NCBI GenBank assembly: GCA_900770525.1 | Contig: CAAHDT010000001.1 | Span: 1 to 64,000, forward strand | Origin: Candidatus Gastranaerophilales bacterium | GTDB lineage: Bacteria > Cyanobacteriota > Vampirovibrionia > Gastranaerophilales > Gastranaerophilaceae | Direction: 5' to 3' | Length of the DNA: 64,000 bases | In this document: positions 51,864 through 61,081 of the stretch, one piece after another | Layout of the letters: each line of letters begins with the position of its first letter | Numbering within the stretch: the first letter of the stretch is position 1 | Translations under genes and position numbers: made by a program | The notes under the pieces: model-generated | The model's input: the letters and a program-made list of their open reading frames with translations, nothing else | The model's database searches: none | Told to the model about the DNA's origin: nothing

Positions 51864-53078
51864 TTAAACACAACTTAAATTCAAATTTTCTAAAATCGTT
51901 GTAGCAATTAGAGAATTTCGTTGTTTTTTATATGCTTCAACTTCTAACAAGTTTGTTTTGTAATCTTTTGAGGCAGTAACAAATATTTCATCTCTTTCAA
52001 GAGGAACATAATTAGCCATCGCATCCAAATATTCTTTTGCTTTCTTTCCTAATTCTGAATTTTTATCAATTTTAGGCGCACTAATAGCTCCGGAAAATGC
52101 CTTTTTAATCGAATCAGTATTTATTCCTTCTTCAACGATTTTGCGTAATTCATCAGGAGAACAATTTTTATACTCTGGAGTTTTGGGTAACAATCTCATT
52201 GCACGAGTTTTTAGAGCAGAAATATAAGCATCAATTCCATATGTTTGAATCACAGCATAGCTTTGTTCGGCATGAAGCAATTCATGTTCTATTAACCCTG
52301 CCTGTTGAGCTCTAGATAAATTTTTCATTTCTTTGGTAAACTCAATTGTATTATTATAACTATTAAATCCACCTTCACATCTTTTAGCAGATGATAAAAT
52401 GGAGTCAACCGTTATACCGGCACTTTTATCAGTTATAACAACCTCTTTAGGTGCTTTACCGACAATTCCTTTCTGTTCTAATAACCTTTTATAATATTTT
52501 CCAGCAAAAAGCTCTCTTGGCTCGGACATTAATCCTGCGCATAAGGCTTTTCTGGATTTTGGAATAGCTAATGACAAAACTTTATTAATAGGATATGCCA
52601 TTGCTCTTTTAGCTATCGTCACAGAATCGTTTAATGTTTTTTTAATAACATCTTTGGCAATACGCTCCGAATCAATATTTATCGCAATAGGCGGAACATC
52701 AATTTTCATATTTTTTACTTGAGCATTTACGATATTCCTAATCCTTGCAGGTCTGGTTGCTTCTGAAACCTTTCTCATATCTTCAAGTGCATCTAATTTC
52801 GCATGTGCTAAATTCAGAGGTTCCAAACATTCGGTCAATAGAGCCCCTTTCCTTTTACATAATCGCTCCTGTAATGCCCTTTTTGTTAGCATTGCACCTA
52901 TTTCCTTATTTGCAATTGCAGCTTGTTCTGGCTTGGTTGAGGTAAACAATGCTTTATAGAACTGTTTTTTAGTTTTTCTCGGCATACCTCCTGTAACAGA
53001 AGATGCCACTTCCGTAAACTCCTGTCTAAGTCTTTGATTTTTATATATTTTTTTAGCAATTAAAGATAATCCCGCCAT
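51864..53078 (-). CDS. Putative zinc metallopeptidase (HEXXH) of unknown family
   Basis: 404 residues. Residues 238-270 have the layout of a zincin active site: FNSYNNTIEFT, then GLIEHELLHAEQSY with H265-E266-x-x-H269. A possible third ligand is in the C-terminal LLEVEAYKKQ (E379 or E381), the position of the downstream glutamate in gluzincin-like proteins. The N-terminal 200 residues are basic and helical, with no signal peptide. Substrate unknown; an exported effector or a maturation protease are both possible. AAAAGGGG precedes the ATG. Confidence 0.6.
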   Translation of the reverse strand: MAGLSLIAKKIYKNQRLRQEFTEVASSVTGGMPRKTKKQFYKALFTSTKPEQAAIANKEIGAMLTKRALQERLCKRKGALLTECLEPLNLAHAKLDALEDMRKVSEATRPARIRNIVNAQVKNMKIDVPPIAINIDSERIAKDVIKKTLNDSVTIAKRAMAYPINKVLSLAIPKSRKALCAGLMSEPRELFAGKYYKRLLEQKGIVGKAPKEVVITDKSAGITVDSILSSAKRCEGGFNSYNNTIEFTKEMKNLSRAQQAGLIEHELLHAEQSYAVIQTYGIDAYISALKTRAMRLLPKTPEYKNCSPDELRKIVEEGINTDSIKKAFSGAISAPKIDKNSELGKKAKEYLDAMANYVPLERDEIFVTASKDYKTNLLEVEAYKKQRNSLIATTILENLNLSCV

Positions 53079-53247
53079 AATTTTCCCCTTTTTATTAATA
53101 TTCCCCGTACTATATTAAAGAAATTTTTCTCATTTAAATTGATAAAAACTAATTTTTTATATTCACAAAACTTTACAATAGACTGTAGAGATATATAAAA
53201 ATGCGATAAAATAATAATGTAGTTTTCGTTTTATAGAGGAGTAACAT

Positions 53248-54630
53248 ATGAAAAAATTTGCATTTTTATGGTTGTATGTTGTTGCAATTGTCGCCTCACT
53301 CGGTGGGCTATTATCAGGATATGACACCGGAGTAATATCCGGAGCCCTGCTTTATATTAATGAGTCTTGGGATTTATCCGACTCAATGCAAGGAATTCTT
53401 GTGAGTTCAGTATTAATTGGCGCAGTAATAGGAGCTGCAACTAACGGTATTCTAGCAGACATGTTCGGACGAAAAAAAATTATTATGGCAACAGCTGTTA
53501 TATTTATACTTGGTTCAATACTGTGTGGATTAGCTCCAAACATATACGTATTAATCTTATCAAGAATTCTAGTCGGACTGGCTGTCGGAATCGTTAATTT
53601 TGTTATTCCGCTTTACTTATCAGAAATATCTCCAAAAGCCTTAAGAGGAACACTAGTTTCTCTATATCAATGGGCTATTACAGCAGGAATATTATTTTCT
53701 TATTTTATAAATGCAGCTTTTGCAAATGCCGTATATAGCTGGAGATGGATGCTCTTTGCAGGTGTCCTTCCGGGACTGGTACTCCTAGTCGGAATGTATT
53801 TTATGAACGATACTCCACGTTGGCTTGTAAGTAAAAATAAAGAAGAAGAAGCTAAAAAAGTTTTCAAAAAAATTGAACCGAATGCCAATGCAGAATCTGA
53901 AATCAACGAAATTAAAAAGACCTTAAGAGTTGAATCGGCAACCGGCGGTGACAAAATCAAATTCAAAAAATGGATGATTATGCCATTTGTTGTAGGTATC
54001 GGGATAATGTTTGCCCAAATCTGCACAGGTATTAACACAATAATTTATTATGCTCCAACTATTTTCAAAAATGCAGGATTTGATTCAAACTTAAACGCAA
54101 TCTACGCCACAACCGGTATCGGTGTTGTAAACTTTTTAATGACGATTGTCGCTGTATTCTTCACCGACAAATTAGGCAGAAAACCTCTCTTGTACTTCGG
54201 TTTAACGGGTGTTATGCTAAGTTTGATTGCTTTGGGCAGTGCGTTTGCGTTCTCTTCCGTTCTTGGCGATAACCTTAAATGGGTTGCTGTTGGGAGTTTA
54301 GTTACCTACATAATATGTTTTGCGATGAGTCTTGGACCAATCGGATGGATAATTGTATCAGAAGTATTCCCATTAAAAATAAGAGGAATTGCAATGAGCA
54401 TATGTACAGTATCAAACTTTGCATTTAACTTCTTTGTTGTCGGAAGTTTTCCTATTTTAATGCATAGAATAGGTGGAGCTTTAACATTCTGGGGGTTCGC
54501 AGCAGTATCACTACTTTGTATTATATTCGTATATTTCTTTGTTCCGGAAACTAAAGGGATTTCACTTGAAGAAATTGAATCTAACTGGATACACGGTGTT
54601 AACCCTCGAAATTTTGGAAAAAACAAATAA
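53248..54630 (+). CDS. MFS sugar porter (XylE/GalP/AraE type)
   Basis: 460 residues, 12 membrane helices. GGLLSGYDTGVISGALL, the loop DMFGRKKI, QQxxG-like QICTGINTIIYYAP, DKLGRKPLLYFG and the C-terminal VPETKGISLEEIE identify a proton-coupled monosaccharide transporter. Sugar specificity is open. AGAGGAG precedes the ATG, and gcgataaaata about 50 bases upstream may be the -10 region. Confidence 0.93.
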   Translation: MKKFAFLWLYVVAIVASLGGLLSGYDTGVISGALLYINESWDLSDSMQGILVSSVLIGAVIGAATNGILADMFGRKKIIMATAVIFILGSILCGLAPNIYVLILSRILVGLAVGIVNFVIPLYLSEISPKALRGTLVSLYQWAITAGILFSYFINAAFANAVYSWRWMLFAGVLPGLVLLVGMYFMNDTPRWLVSKNKEEEAKKVFKKIEPNANAESEINEIKKTLRVESATGGDKIKFKKWMIMPFVVGIGIMFAQICTGINTIIYYAPTIFKNAGFDSNLNAIYATTGIGVVNFLMTIVAVFFTDKLGRKPLLYFGLTGVMLSLIALGSAFAFSSVLGDNLKWVAVGSLVTYIICFAMSLGPIGWIIVSEVFPLKIRGIAMSICTVSNFAFNFFVVGSFPILMHRIGGALTFWGFAAVSLLCIIFVYFFVPETKGISLEEIESNWIHGVNPRNFGKNK

Positions 54631-54635
54631 ACAAA

Positions 54636-55343
54636 CTAGTTATCGGCATTCTTTTCAAAGAATGCCGATTCTTTATGCCATGCTTGCCAAAAATAAATTC
54701 CTAAAATGAAATACACAAACCACATAAGAATAGTTGTAAAACAATGTGAACCTTCTAAATATGCCTTTATCCACATTAACATAGAAAAACCGTTAACAAT
54801 TGTCCAAACACACCACTGCTCAATACAACGCTTCACAGTAAGATATAAACCTAATATAGAAAAAACTGTTGCTATAGAATCTGCAAAAGGTGAACTATCA
54901 CCGGAAATTTTTAAACAGAGAGCCACAACCACAGACAAGCCCAATGCCCCGACTAAATAACTTAAAAAAGGTTTCAAACCGAGATTTGTTTTTACAATTT
55001 CGTTAGTCTTTTTGTTTAAATGCTTTTTCCAATTATAAATCCCAATAAATTGCATAGGCAAATAATATAAAAGATTCAGAGCAAAATTTCCAAACAAATT
55101 ATTCTTAAAAGCAATATAAGAATAACAAAGAGTACTTACTATCCCGAACAAGTAACACGACAACTTCCCTTTACCGGCAATAATTGTGTAACTGATTCCA
55201 CAAATTGCAGACAAAAGAGCAATTTTACTGTCATTTATCAGAACTGACAATAAAATAATCACCAAAATCCCAAGCGGGAATAACACGCGCTCATATTTTC
55301 CCCACCCTTTTAATTCTGTTTTAAAAAAATCAAGAATATTCAT
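54636..55343 (-). CDS. pnuC: Nicotinamide riboside transporter PnuC-like
   Basis: 235 residues with about seven membrane helices. YLPMQFIGIYNWKKH and EQWCVWTIVNGFS (the WxxW/N segment that lines the substrate site) are family hallmarks. It imports an NAD precursor vitamin. No NadR or other NAD gene is adjacent. The last codons overlap the terminator hairpin shared with the convergent sugar-porter gene. Confidence 0.85.
   Translation of the reverse strand: MNILDFFKTELKGWGKYERVLFPLGILVIILLSVLINDSKIALLSAICGISYTIIAGKGKLSCYLFGIVSTLCYSYIAFKNNLFGNFALNLLYYLPMQFIGIYNWKKHLNKKTNEIVKTNLGLKPFLSYLVGALGLSVVVALCLKISGDSSPFADSIATVFSILGLYLTVKRCIEQWCVWTIVNGFSMLMWIKAYLEGSHCFTTILMWFVYFILGIYFWQAWHKESAFFEKNADN
54643..54674. 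terminator. Shared terminator between the sugar porter and pnuC
   Basis: tcggcattctt pairs with aagaatgccga around a four-base loop, with T-rich sequence after it on the plus strand. It lies inside the 3' end of pnuC. Confidence 0.7.
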
Positions 55344-55430
55344 TACATAATATTATAAAATAAAAATTTTTTGATAAAAATAATTTACATTTATCCATGT
55401 GTGTTGTCTACTAATAGTAGGACAAAAACG

Positions 55431-56489
55431 ATGCAAGTAAAAAACATAAGTCAAAGCACCCCAAACTTTACAGGTTTGCTAAATAACAAGCTTGTACTAA
55501 AAGGTTTAAAAAATGTTTCTGAGCACGGAACATCTTTTACAGCCGGAACTTCGCTTGCACTATCGTTGGGCTTAAGACCATACGCAATAATGTCCACCCC
55601 AAACGTTGAAAAAGAAAACAAACAGTATGCTTGCGCTAATTCAATTTGTTCTGGACTCGTAAAATTTGGGATAGTAGAAGCCGTTGCAATCCCAATTGAA
55701 AATGCAGTAAAAAAAATTGATAAAAATGCTTGGAAATACCTAAAACCTGAAACAATTAGCAACTTAAGAGTTTCAACGAAAAAACTTACCGAAAGTGAAG
55801 GCTATCAATTTTCAACACAAATGATAAAACTCGGGACAGGGTTTATCACGGCAATACCAAAATCTATGCTAACTATAGCCCTAATCCCAATTGTTATGGA
55901 TAAAATTTTCAAATTAAAACCTAAAACCGAAACACAGCCTGCAACATCTATACTACCTTCCCCTAAAACTCCAAATATTGAACATTTTATGTCAGGTAAA
56001 ACTCCAACCTTCAAAGGAAAAGTCACTGAAACACTTGCTAAAGGTATTGGGAAAATTATTGACAACAAGCATTACCAAAATTTTGCAGTCAAACACCAAA
56101 ATCAAAACAAAGATATTGCAAAACACATTACCGCTGCAACAGATGTTTTGTTAACTGCAACTTCTGCATACCAAACAAACAAAAGTTCAAAGATAAAAGA
56201 AAATCGAAAAAAGGCGCTTATTTACAACAACGTAATTTCAACAGCCATAACATTATTAGGCGGATACAGCTTAGATAACTTTGTTAAAAAGAAAACGAAC
56301 GGTGTTCTAAATAAATTCCAAGAAATAAACAAAGCCGATGCAAACCTCCACAAATACATTGAAGGGATTAATATAGTCCGCCCTGCAATAATATTTGCAG
56401 GAATATATTATGGAATTTTGCCTATATTTTCAACATTTATCGCCGAAAAAGTCGATAAATTTATAAACATGCAAAATACCAAATCTTAA
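55431..56489 (+). CDS. Lineage-type hypothetical membrane protein with N-terminal NFTG segment
   Basis: 352 residues from the ATG at 55431, which follows AGTAGGA. The N-terminus MQVKNISQSTPNFTGLLNN is a short tag-like segment I associate with many proteins of this lineage. Several weakly hydrophobic Ala/Ile-rich segments (SLALSLGLRPYA, FITAIPKSMLTIALIPIVM, PAIIFAGIYYGILPIF) alternate with basic stretches. No known domain. Its style matches the pair at 40515-41902. Confidence 0.55.
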   Translation: MQVKNISQSTPNFTGLLNNKLVLKGLKNVSEHGTSFTAGTSLALSLGLRPYAIMSTPNVEKENKQYACANSICSGLVKFGIVEAVAIPIENAVKKIDKNAWKYLKPETISNLRVSTKKLTESEGYQFSTQMIKLGTGFITAIPKSMLTIALIPIVMDKIFKLKPKTETQPATSILPSPKTPNIEHFMSGKTPTFKGKVTETLAKGIGKIIDNKHYQNFAVKHQNQNKDIAKHITAATDVLLTATSAYQTNKSSKIKENRKKALIYNNVISTAITLLGGYSLDNFVKKKTNGVLNKFQEINKADANLHKYIEGINIVRPAIIFAGIYYGILPIFSTFIAEKVDKFINMQNTKS

Positions 56490-56538
56490 TCATAGGTAGC
56501 TCTTCCACTCATGGGGTATACAATTGGGAAAACCGCGA

Positions 56539-56988
56539 TTAACCGAACCAGTTATTGCCTTTGAAAATATTCATCGTCCAACCACCGGAACTATTAATTG
56601 TTGCACTGTTCCAAGGTCGCATACCCATCATAGAATCCCAAGGACTTGCTCCGAACCAACCACTATGGTGTCCACAGCAACCATGATTACCAAAAAGAGA
56701 ATCCATTTGATATGTCCACAAACTTGCTTGTGTCGTATTAGCTAACGCTTTTTGAGCATCATCACCAGCCGCACTTTTAGCAAAATATCCAAGGTTACTG
56801 CCGGTTATATCTCTTAACTCAGCTGCGTTTTGAGTCGCTGCAGCATTTCCAAACAAGTTTATCCCAGCCGTTGACACCTTTTGTCCTAAGGTTTCGCCAG
56901 CCTTTTTCGGACGCAACAAATCAACACCAAATTGCAAACCGTCATTCAGAAAACTTAAATTTTTATTCAAATTTGCAAAATTCACCAT
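56539..56988 (-). CDS. Hypothetical protein with Gly/Trp/His-rich C-terminus
   Basis: 149 residues from the ATG at 56988, preferred because GGAG lies eight bases upstream; an in-frame ATG five codons earlier would place that GGAG inside the gene. The N-terminal part is helical (NLNKNLSFLNDGLQFGVDLL), and the C-terminal 60 residues are rich in Gly, Trp, His, Met and two adjacent Cys (GNHGCCGHHSGWFGASPW). No domain or signal peptide is recognised. Confidence 0.55.
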   Translation of the reverse strand: MVNFANLNKNLSFLNDGLQFGVDLLRPKKAGETLGQKVSTAGINLFGNAAATQNAAELRDITGSNLGYFAKSAAGDDAQKALANTTQASLWTYQMDSLFGNHGCCGHHSGWFGASPWDSMMGMRPWNSATINSSGGWTMNIFKGNNWFG

Positions 56989-57160
56989 ATATTCACTCTC
57001 CATTTATATATCTCATATATATAAAGTATAACCACCGCAAAATATTGCTAAATTTTTGATTAAATATAAAGTTTTGTAACAAGATACTTATAAAACCTAA
57101 AGTTTTCACTTCAACGTACCGATAAATATTAAGTAAGGAATTCATAAAGGGATACAGTTA

Positions 57161-57685
57161 ATGGCAATAAGTGTTTATGAACAACTGAATAATATGGGAT
57201 TAAGCATTGATAGAAAAACCATCCAACAGGTTTCTAAATCTATATTGCAACGTGCTGAACAAAAAAATTCCCAATACAATGTTGAAAGTGCAAAAAACTA
57301 CTTTCAGCAAAGAGAACTTGGCTTGAGCCTTTATGATGGTAAAGTTAACACTGATGTAGCAAAACAAATTGCCCTAAACAATTCCGGTTTGCAGGTTCAA
57401 CTAAACCAAAACACAATGGCTTCTATCCAATATCTAAATGCAGTAGCTGCCCAATCAAACCAACAAAATACGAAAGCAAACATAACAATAGCTGTAAATG
57501 AAATTACCGCAAAAGAACAACCGGCTCAAAATACAGTTATAAATGGTATAACAACTCAAGAAACCGCAAAAGATAAAAATGGTTCAAATCCTTTTTATCA
57601 CGGCGAACTTCTTGCAAAAGGTGCTAAACAAAAAGATGATAATGACGATGGAAACAAAGCTATAACAAGCAGTATCTTCACCTAA
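57161..57685 (+). CDS. Hypothetical Gln/Asn-rich protein
   Basis: 174 residues, mostly helical and polar with many Gln and Asn (NSQYNVESAKNYFQQ, VAAQSNQQNTKAN) and an acidic tail (KDDNDDGNKA). AAAGGGA precedes the ATG. No known domain, signal peptide or membrane segment. It is convergent with the next gene, overlapping it by four bases at the stop codons. Confidence 0.55.
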   Translation: MAISVYEQLNNMGLSIDRKTIQQVSKSILQRAEQKNSQYNVESAKNYFQQRELGLSLYDGKVNTDVAKQIALNNSGLQVQLNQNTMASIQYLNAVAAQSNQQNTKANITIAVNEITAKEQPAQNTVINGITTQETAKDKNGSNPFYHGELLAKGAKQKDDNDDGNKAITSSIFT

Positions 57686-58092
57686 TCAACAATATCATCA
57701 ACACCTTCTTCTTGAGAGTGTTCCGTAAATTTTACATCCTCACTACTATTAATACTTCTTTGTAATGATTCCTCGTGTTTTTTCCTTAATAATTTTTGAG
57801 CGTTCAAGAGTTCTTCTTGCTTTTTCGCTTCAATCTTTTTGGCATTAATAACATTTGCAACATTCATCATTGCAAGCGAGTTTAAAGTAGCCCTAAGAAC
57901 AGCACTCCTATCCATATATTTTTCATGACCTTGAGCTTGTTCTTCATCCTCAGCCTGTTGTTGCGCGAAATATTCTCCGCCCTGCCCCATTTTATCATCT
58001 TGGGTTCTTGCAGCGGTACCAGAAATATCACCGCTTTTAAAATTAAAAGCGCCGCCGATTCCGAAAAATCCTGCTGATCTGTTATCGACCAT
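57682..58092 (-). CDS. Hypothetical protein with charged coiled-coil end
   Basis: 136 residues. The N-terminal 40 are Gly/Phe-rich (SAGFFGIGGAFNFKSGD); from about 75 a Lys/Glu/Leu-rich stretch (NAKKIEAKKQEELLNAQKLL) suggests a coiled coil, followed by an acidic tail. No known domain. GAGG lies about ten bases before the ATG. Confidence 0.5.
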   Translation of the reverse strand: MVDNRSAGFFGIGGAFNFKSGDISGTAARTQDDKMGQGGEYFAQQQAEDEEQAQGHEKYMDRSAVLRATLNSLAMMNVANVINAKKIEAKKQEELLNAQKLLRKKHEESLQRSINSSEDVKFTEHSQEEGVDDIVD

Positions 58093-58231
58093 GATTCTTT
58101 AACCTCGTTTTGGAAGTTTTACAGTAAAACTTCCCCTTATACTTTCTACCTACGTGTTCAGTATAGAAAATTTAATGATATTTTAAATCCCCTAAATAAA
58201 TTATTTTGCTATATCTTTAATAAAAATTTAC

Positions 58232-58266
58232 AAAAAAATAGGATAAGAATTTAACTCTTACCCTAT
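58232..58266 (-). terminator. Terminator of the rpsB-tsf operon
   Basis: On the minus strand ATAGGGTAAGA pairs with TCTTATCCTAT (one G-T wobble), followed by a T-run. Confidence 0.8.
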
Positions 58267-58291
58267 CTTTCTTTTAGCTTTAAATCAGCAA

Positions 58292-59155
58292 TTAACCTTT
58301 GATTTGGCTCATAACTTCGTCAGCGAAGTTTTCTTGTTTCTTTTCCAAACCTTCACCAAGCATATATCTTGTGAATGATTTAATAGTCAATTTACCTTCA
58401 ATCAACTGACCAACAGTAACGTCAGGATTTTTGATGAATGGTTGTTCCAAAAGACATCTGTGTGACATCAATTTGTTTACACGACCTTCAACAATTTTAG
58501 CCCTGATAGCTTCAGGTTTCTTTTGAAGATCTTCTTTACCCATTTCAACTTCTGTTTCGTGATCGATTACTGATTGAGGAATTTCATCTCTTGAAATAAA
58601 TTCTGGAGCACTTGATGCAATGTGAAGACAAATATCATTCATCAATTCAGCATCTTTGTTATCGGTTTCAATCAATACACCGATTTTACCGTTGTGGATG
58701 TATGTTGCTGTATTACCTTCATAACGAACAAATCTTCTGAAAGTAATTTTTTCACCGATTGATGCAATTTTTTCTTTAATGATATCTGCAACAGTTTTAT
58801 TGCATTTAGGGCAAGTAGAAGCCAAGAAAGCGTCAACGTCAGCAGGATTACCTTTAGCAACACCTTCAGCTAAGCAATTAGCCAATTCTTTGAATTCTTC
58901 ATTCTTAGCAACGAAGTCTGTTTCACAGTTAACTTCAACCATAGCTCCGCAATCATCCAAAATAGCAGATGCAACCAAGCCTTCAGCAGCAATTCTACCC
59001 ATTTTCTTGTCAGCAGAAGCCATACCTTTTTGACGAAGAACTTCAATAGCTTTTTCCATATCACCGTCAGTTTCAACTAATGCTTTTTTAGCATCCATCA
59101 TACCTGCACCGGTTTTATCACGAAGTTCTTTTACCATTTGAGCTGTAATATTCAT
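58292..59155 (-). CDS. tsf: Translation elongation factor Ts
   Basis: 287 residues. Nucleotide exchange factor for EF-Tu. LRDKTGAGMMDAKKALVETDGDMEKAI at the N-terminus and the EF-Tu-contacting TDFVAKNEEF are conserved. The core contains a CPKC pair (about residue 115), not a usual EF-Ts feature, possibly a lineage trait. GGAGAG precedes the ATG. It follows rpsB, the standard pairing. Confidence 0.96.
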   Translation of the reverse strand: MNITAQMVKELRDKTGAGMMDAKKALVETDGDMEKAIEVLRQKGMASADKKMGRIAAEGLVASAILDDCGAMVEVNCETDFVAKNEEFKELANCLAEGVAKGNPADVDAFLASTCPKCNKTVADIIKEKIASIGEKITFRRFVRYEGNTATYIHNGKIGVLIETDNKDAELMNDICLHIASSAPEFISRDEIPQSVIDHETEVEMGKEDLQKKPEAIRAKIVEGRVNKLMSHRCLLEQPFIKNPDVTVGQLIEGKLTIKSFTRYMLGEGLEKKQENFADEVMSQIKG

Positions 59156-59257
59156 TTAATCTCTCCTTTTTATGTATTTATAAAAGTTAGACGCTAAGTC
59201 TGATAATATTTAATTTTCAGTGCCTTAACGTCTAAACTTATATTTAAAGCTTATAAA

Positions 59258-60037
59258 CTATGCTTCAGTTTTTTCTTCAACTTTTTCAGCTTCAACGCCG
59301 GCATCTTCAGCTTTAATTTCTTCAATTTTAGCTTTTTGATTAGCGTTGTTTTCTCTCAATTGTTTACCTTCCAAAACTGCATCAGCCAATTTTGAAGTAA
59401 TCAATTTGATTGAACGAATAGCATCATCATTACCAGGGATAATGTAGTTGATACCATCCGGATTAGCATTTGTATCAGCCAAGCAAACAACTGGGATACC
59501 CAATTTGTTAGCTTCTTGGATAGCGATAAGTTCTTTACCTTGATCGATAATGAAAATTAAATCAGGCAAACCTCTCATATCCTTGATACCGCCTAAAGTC
59601 TTGCTTAATTTACCTAATTGTCTGTTTAATTGAGCAATTTCTTTTTTAGGTAATTTTTCAGCGTGACCAGAACTGATGAATTCTTCTAATTCTTTCAATT
59701 TATTAACTCTTGAACGAATTGTATCGAAGTTAGTCAACATACCGCCTAACCATCTTCTGTTAATGTAATAAGCACCTGCTCTTGTTGCTTCTTCAGCTAC
59801 AACTTCAGCAGCTTGTTTTTTAGTACCAACAAACAAGATGTTTTTATTACGAGCAGCGAAATCTCTAACAACTGCGTATGCTTCGTCCAACAAATCAGAA
59901 GTTTTACGTAAATCAATTACATAAATTCCGTTTCTTGCACCGTAAATAAACGGTTTCATTTTAGGGTTCCATTTTTGTGTTTGGTGTCCGAAGTGAACGC
60001 CTGCTTCTAAAAGTTCAATCATTGATGCTACTGGCAT
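59258..60037 (-). CDS. rpsB: Small ribosomal subunit protein uS2
   Basis: 259 residues. LLEAGVHFGHQTQKWNPKM, FVGTKKQA, YINRRWLGGMLTNFDTI and the segment GIPVVCLADTNANPDGINYIIPGNDDA are uS2 signatures. The last 30 residues form a Glu/Lys-rich tail. AAGGAG precedes the ATG. It is the first gene of the operon with tsf, behind a long leader. Confidence 0.97.
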   Translation of the reverse strand: MPVASMIELLEAGVHFGHQTQKWNPKMKPFIYGARNGIYVIDLRKTSDLLDEAYAVVRDFAARNKNILFVGTKKQAAEVVAEEATRAGAYYINRRWLGGMLTNFDTIRSRVNKLKELEEFISSGHAEKLPKKEIAQLNRQLGKLSKTLGGIKDMRGLPDLIFIIDQGKELIAIQEANKLGIPVVCLADTNANPDGINYIIPGNDDAIRSIKLITSKLADAVLEGKQLRENNANQKAKIEEIKAEDAGVEAEKVEEKTEA

Positions 60038-60207
60038 CGGTTTTCTCCTTATATTATGTATTGTACTACGGGCTAAAAAGTTTCATCCGCTGATAGTTTA
60101 ACTTATCGATATTACCATCAAATGATAAAATACGGACTAGGGCAAACCTATCAAACATATCTAGCCACCCTAAAACTAGCACAAACATAAATTTTCTGCA
60201 AATTATA
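60038..60207 (-). promoter_or_regulatory. Promoter and long leader of rpsB
   Basis: A TATAAT at 60202-60207 on the minus strand predicts a transcript start near 60195, giving a leader of about 158 bases with no gene. Leaders of rpsB often carry the S2 autoregulatory site; I could not draw a confident structure here. Confidence 0.4.
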
Positions 60208-60281
60208 TATTGCTTTTTGTTACAAAAAACGCAAAAAATTTTATAGAAGAGTTTTATATACTTGAATAAAATTAAATCGTT

Positions 60282-60290
60282 TGTTATAAT
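60282..60290 (+). promoter_or_regulatory. Extended -10 promoter of the 49-residue gene
   Basis: TTGTTATAAT contains TG-t-TATAAT, ending 19 bases before the ATG at 60310. Confidence 0.55.
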
Positions 60291-60309
60291 CGCCCCAAAA
60301 GGAGTTTTT

Positions 60310-60459
60310 ATGGATAAAATTGAATTAAAAGAAATAAACACGACAATAGACAATAACAGCAAATTAAAAACAACCACAATAGTTTTTTCAGAAAACGAAC
60401 ACAAGAAAGAAATTGTTTTCAAAGGAGAAGGTGAAATCAAACTCGGGATTAAAGCCTAA
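60310..60459 (+). CDS. Small hypothetical protein of 49 residues
   Basis: ATG at 60310 with AAAGGAG eight bases upstream and a good promoter. The sequence alternates charged and beta-prone residues (MDKIELKEINTTIDNN, TTIVFSENEHKKEIVFKGEG). No family is recognised. The frame extends upstream to a TTG, which lacks a ribosome-binding site. Convergent with and touching the next gene. Confidence 0.55.
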   Translation: MDKIELKEINTTIDNNSKLKTTTIVFSENEHKKEIVFKGEGEIKLGIKA

Positions 60460-61055
60460 TCTTCAATATATTCATAATTCGGCTCATCATCTGTTGCTGT
60501 TTTAAACTTTAGCCAAAAAATATCATTGGGCTTAATATCTAACTCTTGACCTTCTTCTACATATGAAAGAGGAGAATTATCGTAGACATTTTTGGCAGAT
60601 GATTTAAATCTGTTACCTTCTTCATTTTTTATTGCCCCTTGAACAGCATTTACACCAAGACTCAACCCCTTAACGAAGAAACTACCAACTGCAAGTGAAG
60701 TGCTTTTAGCAACTTCTTTTTTATCAATCTTCTGATAATATCTTCCGATATAATTCTTGTCAAAATTTCCGGAAATTCCGTGTCCGTCATCATACTTTTG
60801 AGCAATAAATGAAAATGTTGCATCTCGTTTTAAGCGTTTGGGAGAAACTACATCACTGACCGTACCGTTTATAACCGTACCAACAGGCAAAGTTAAACTA
60901 TCTGAAAGCTGATATTCTTCAAGTAACTTAACAGTCATGGTATCTGTAGGAGTTTCTGTTGAAAAAGGAGTAACTGCACGCACGCACATCGTAGATGCTA
61001 ACACCGAGGGCGCAAGCAACAACATACCCAAAAAGCACAAAAATATTCTCAACAT
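60456..61055 (-). CDS. Secreted protein with a barrel-like domain, paralogue of its neighbour
   Basis: 199 residues with a signal peptide (1-20, ending SVLAST). The mature N-terminus VRAVTPFSTETPTDTMTVKL and the strand TLPVGTVINGTVSDVV align with the next gene (VTAITPFNSS, VLFEGYTVKGKV) and with the C-terminal half of the SLH protein (LFPAGTKFVGSVLDV). A Gly/Ala-rich hydrophobic segment lies near 120-140. The C-terminus IFWLKFKTATDD is acidic. Probably an envelope protein; function unknown. AAAGGAGC precedes the ATG. Confidence 0.65.
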   Translation of the reverse strand: MLRIFLCFLGMLLLAPSVLASTMCVRAVTPFSTETPTDTMTVKLLEEYQLSDSLTLPVGTVINGTVSDVVSPKRLKRDATFSFIAQKYDDGHGISGNFDKNYIGRYYQKIDKKEVAKSTSLAVGSFFVKGLSLGVNAVQGAIKNEEGNRFKSSAKNVYDNSPLSYVEEGQELDIKPNDIFWLKFKTATDDEPNYEYIED

Positions 61056-61081
61056 AAAAGCTCCTTTATTAAATTTTTAAG

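Noticed and set aside
60066..60440. 124-codon minus-strand frame opposite the small gene at 60310
   Set aside because: It lies antisense to a gene with good promoter and ribosome-binding site, covers the rpsB leader, and its composition is that of reversed AT-rich sequence.
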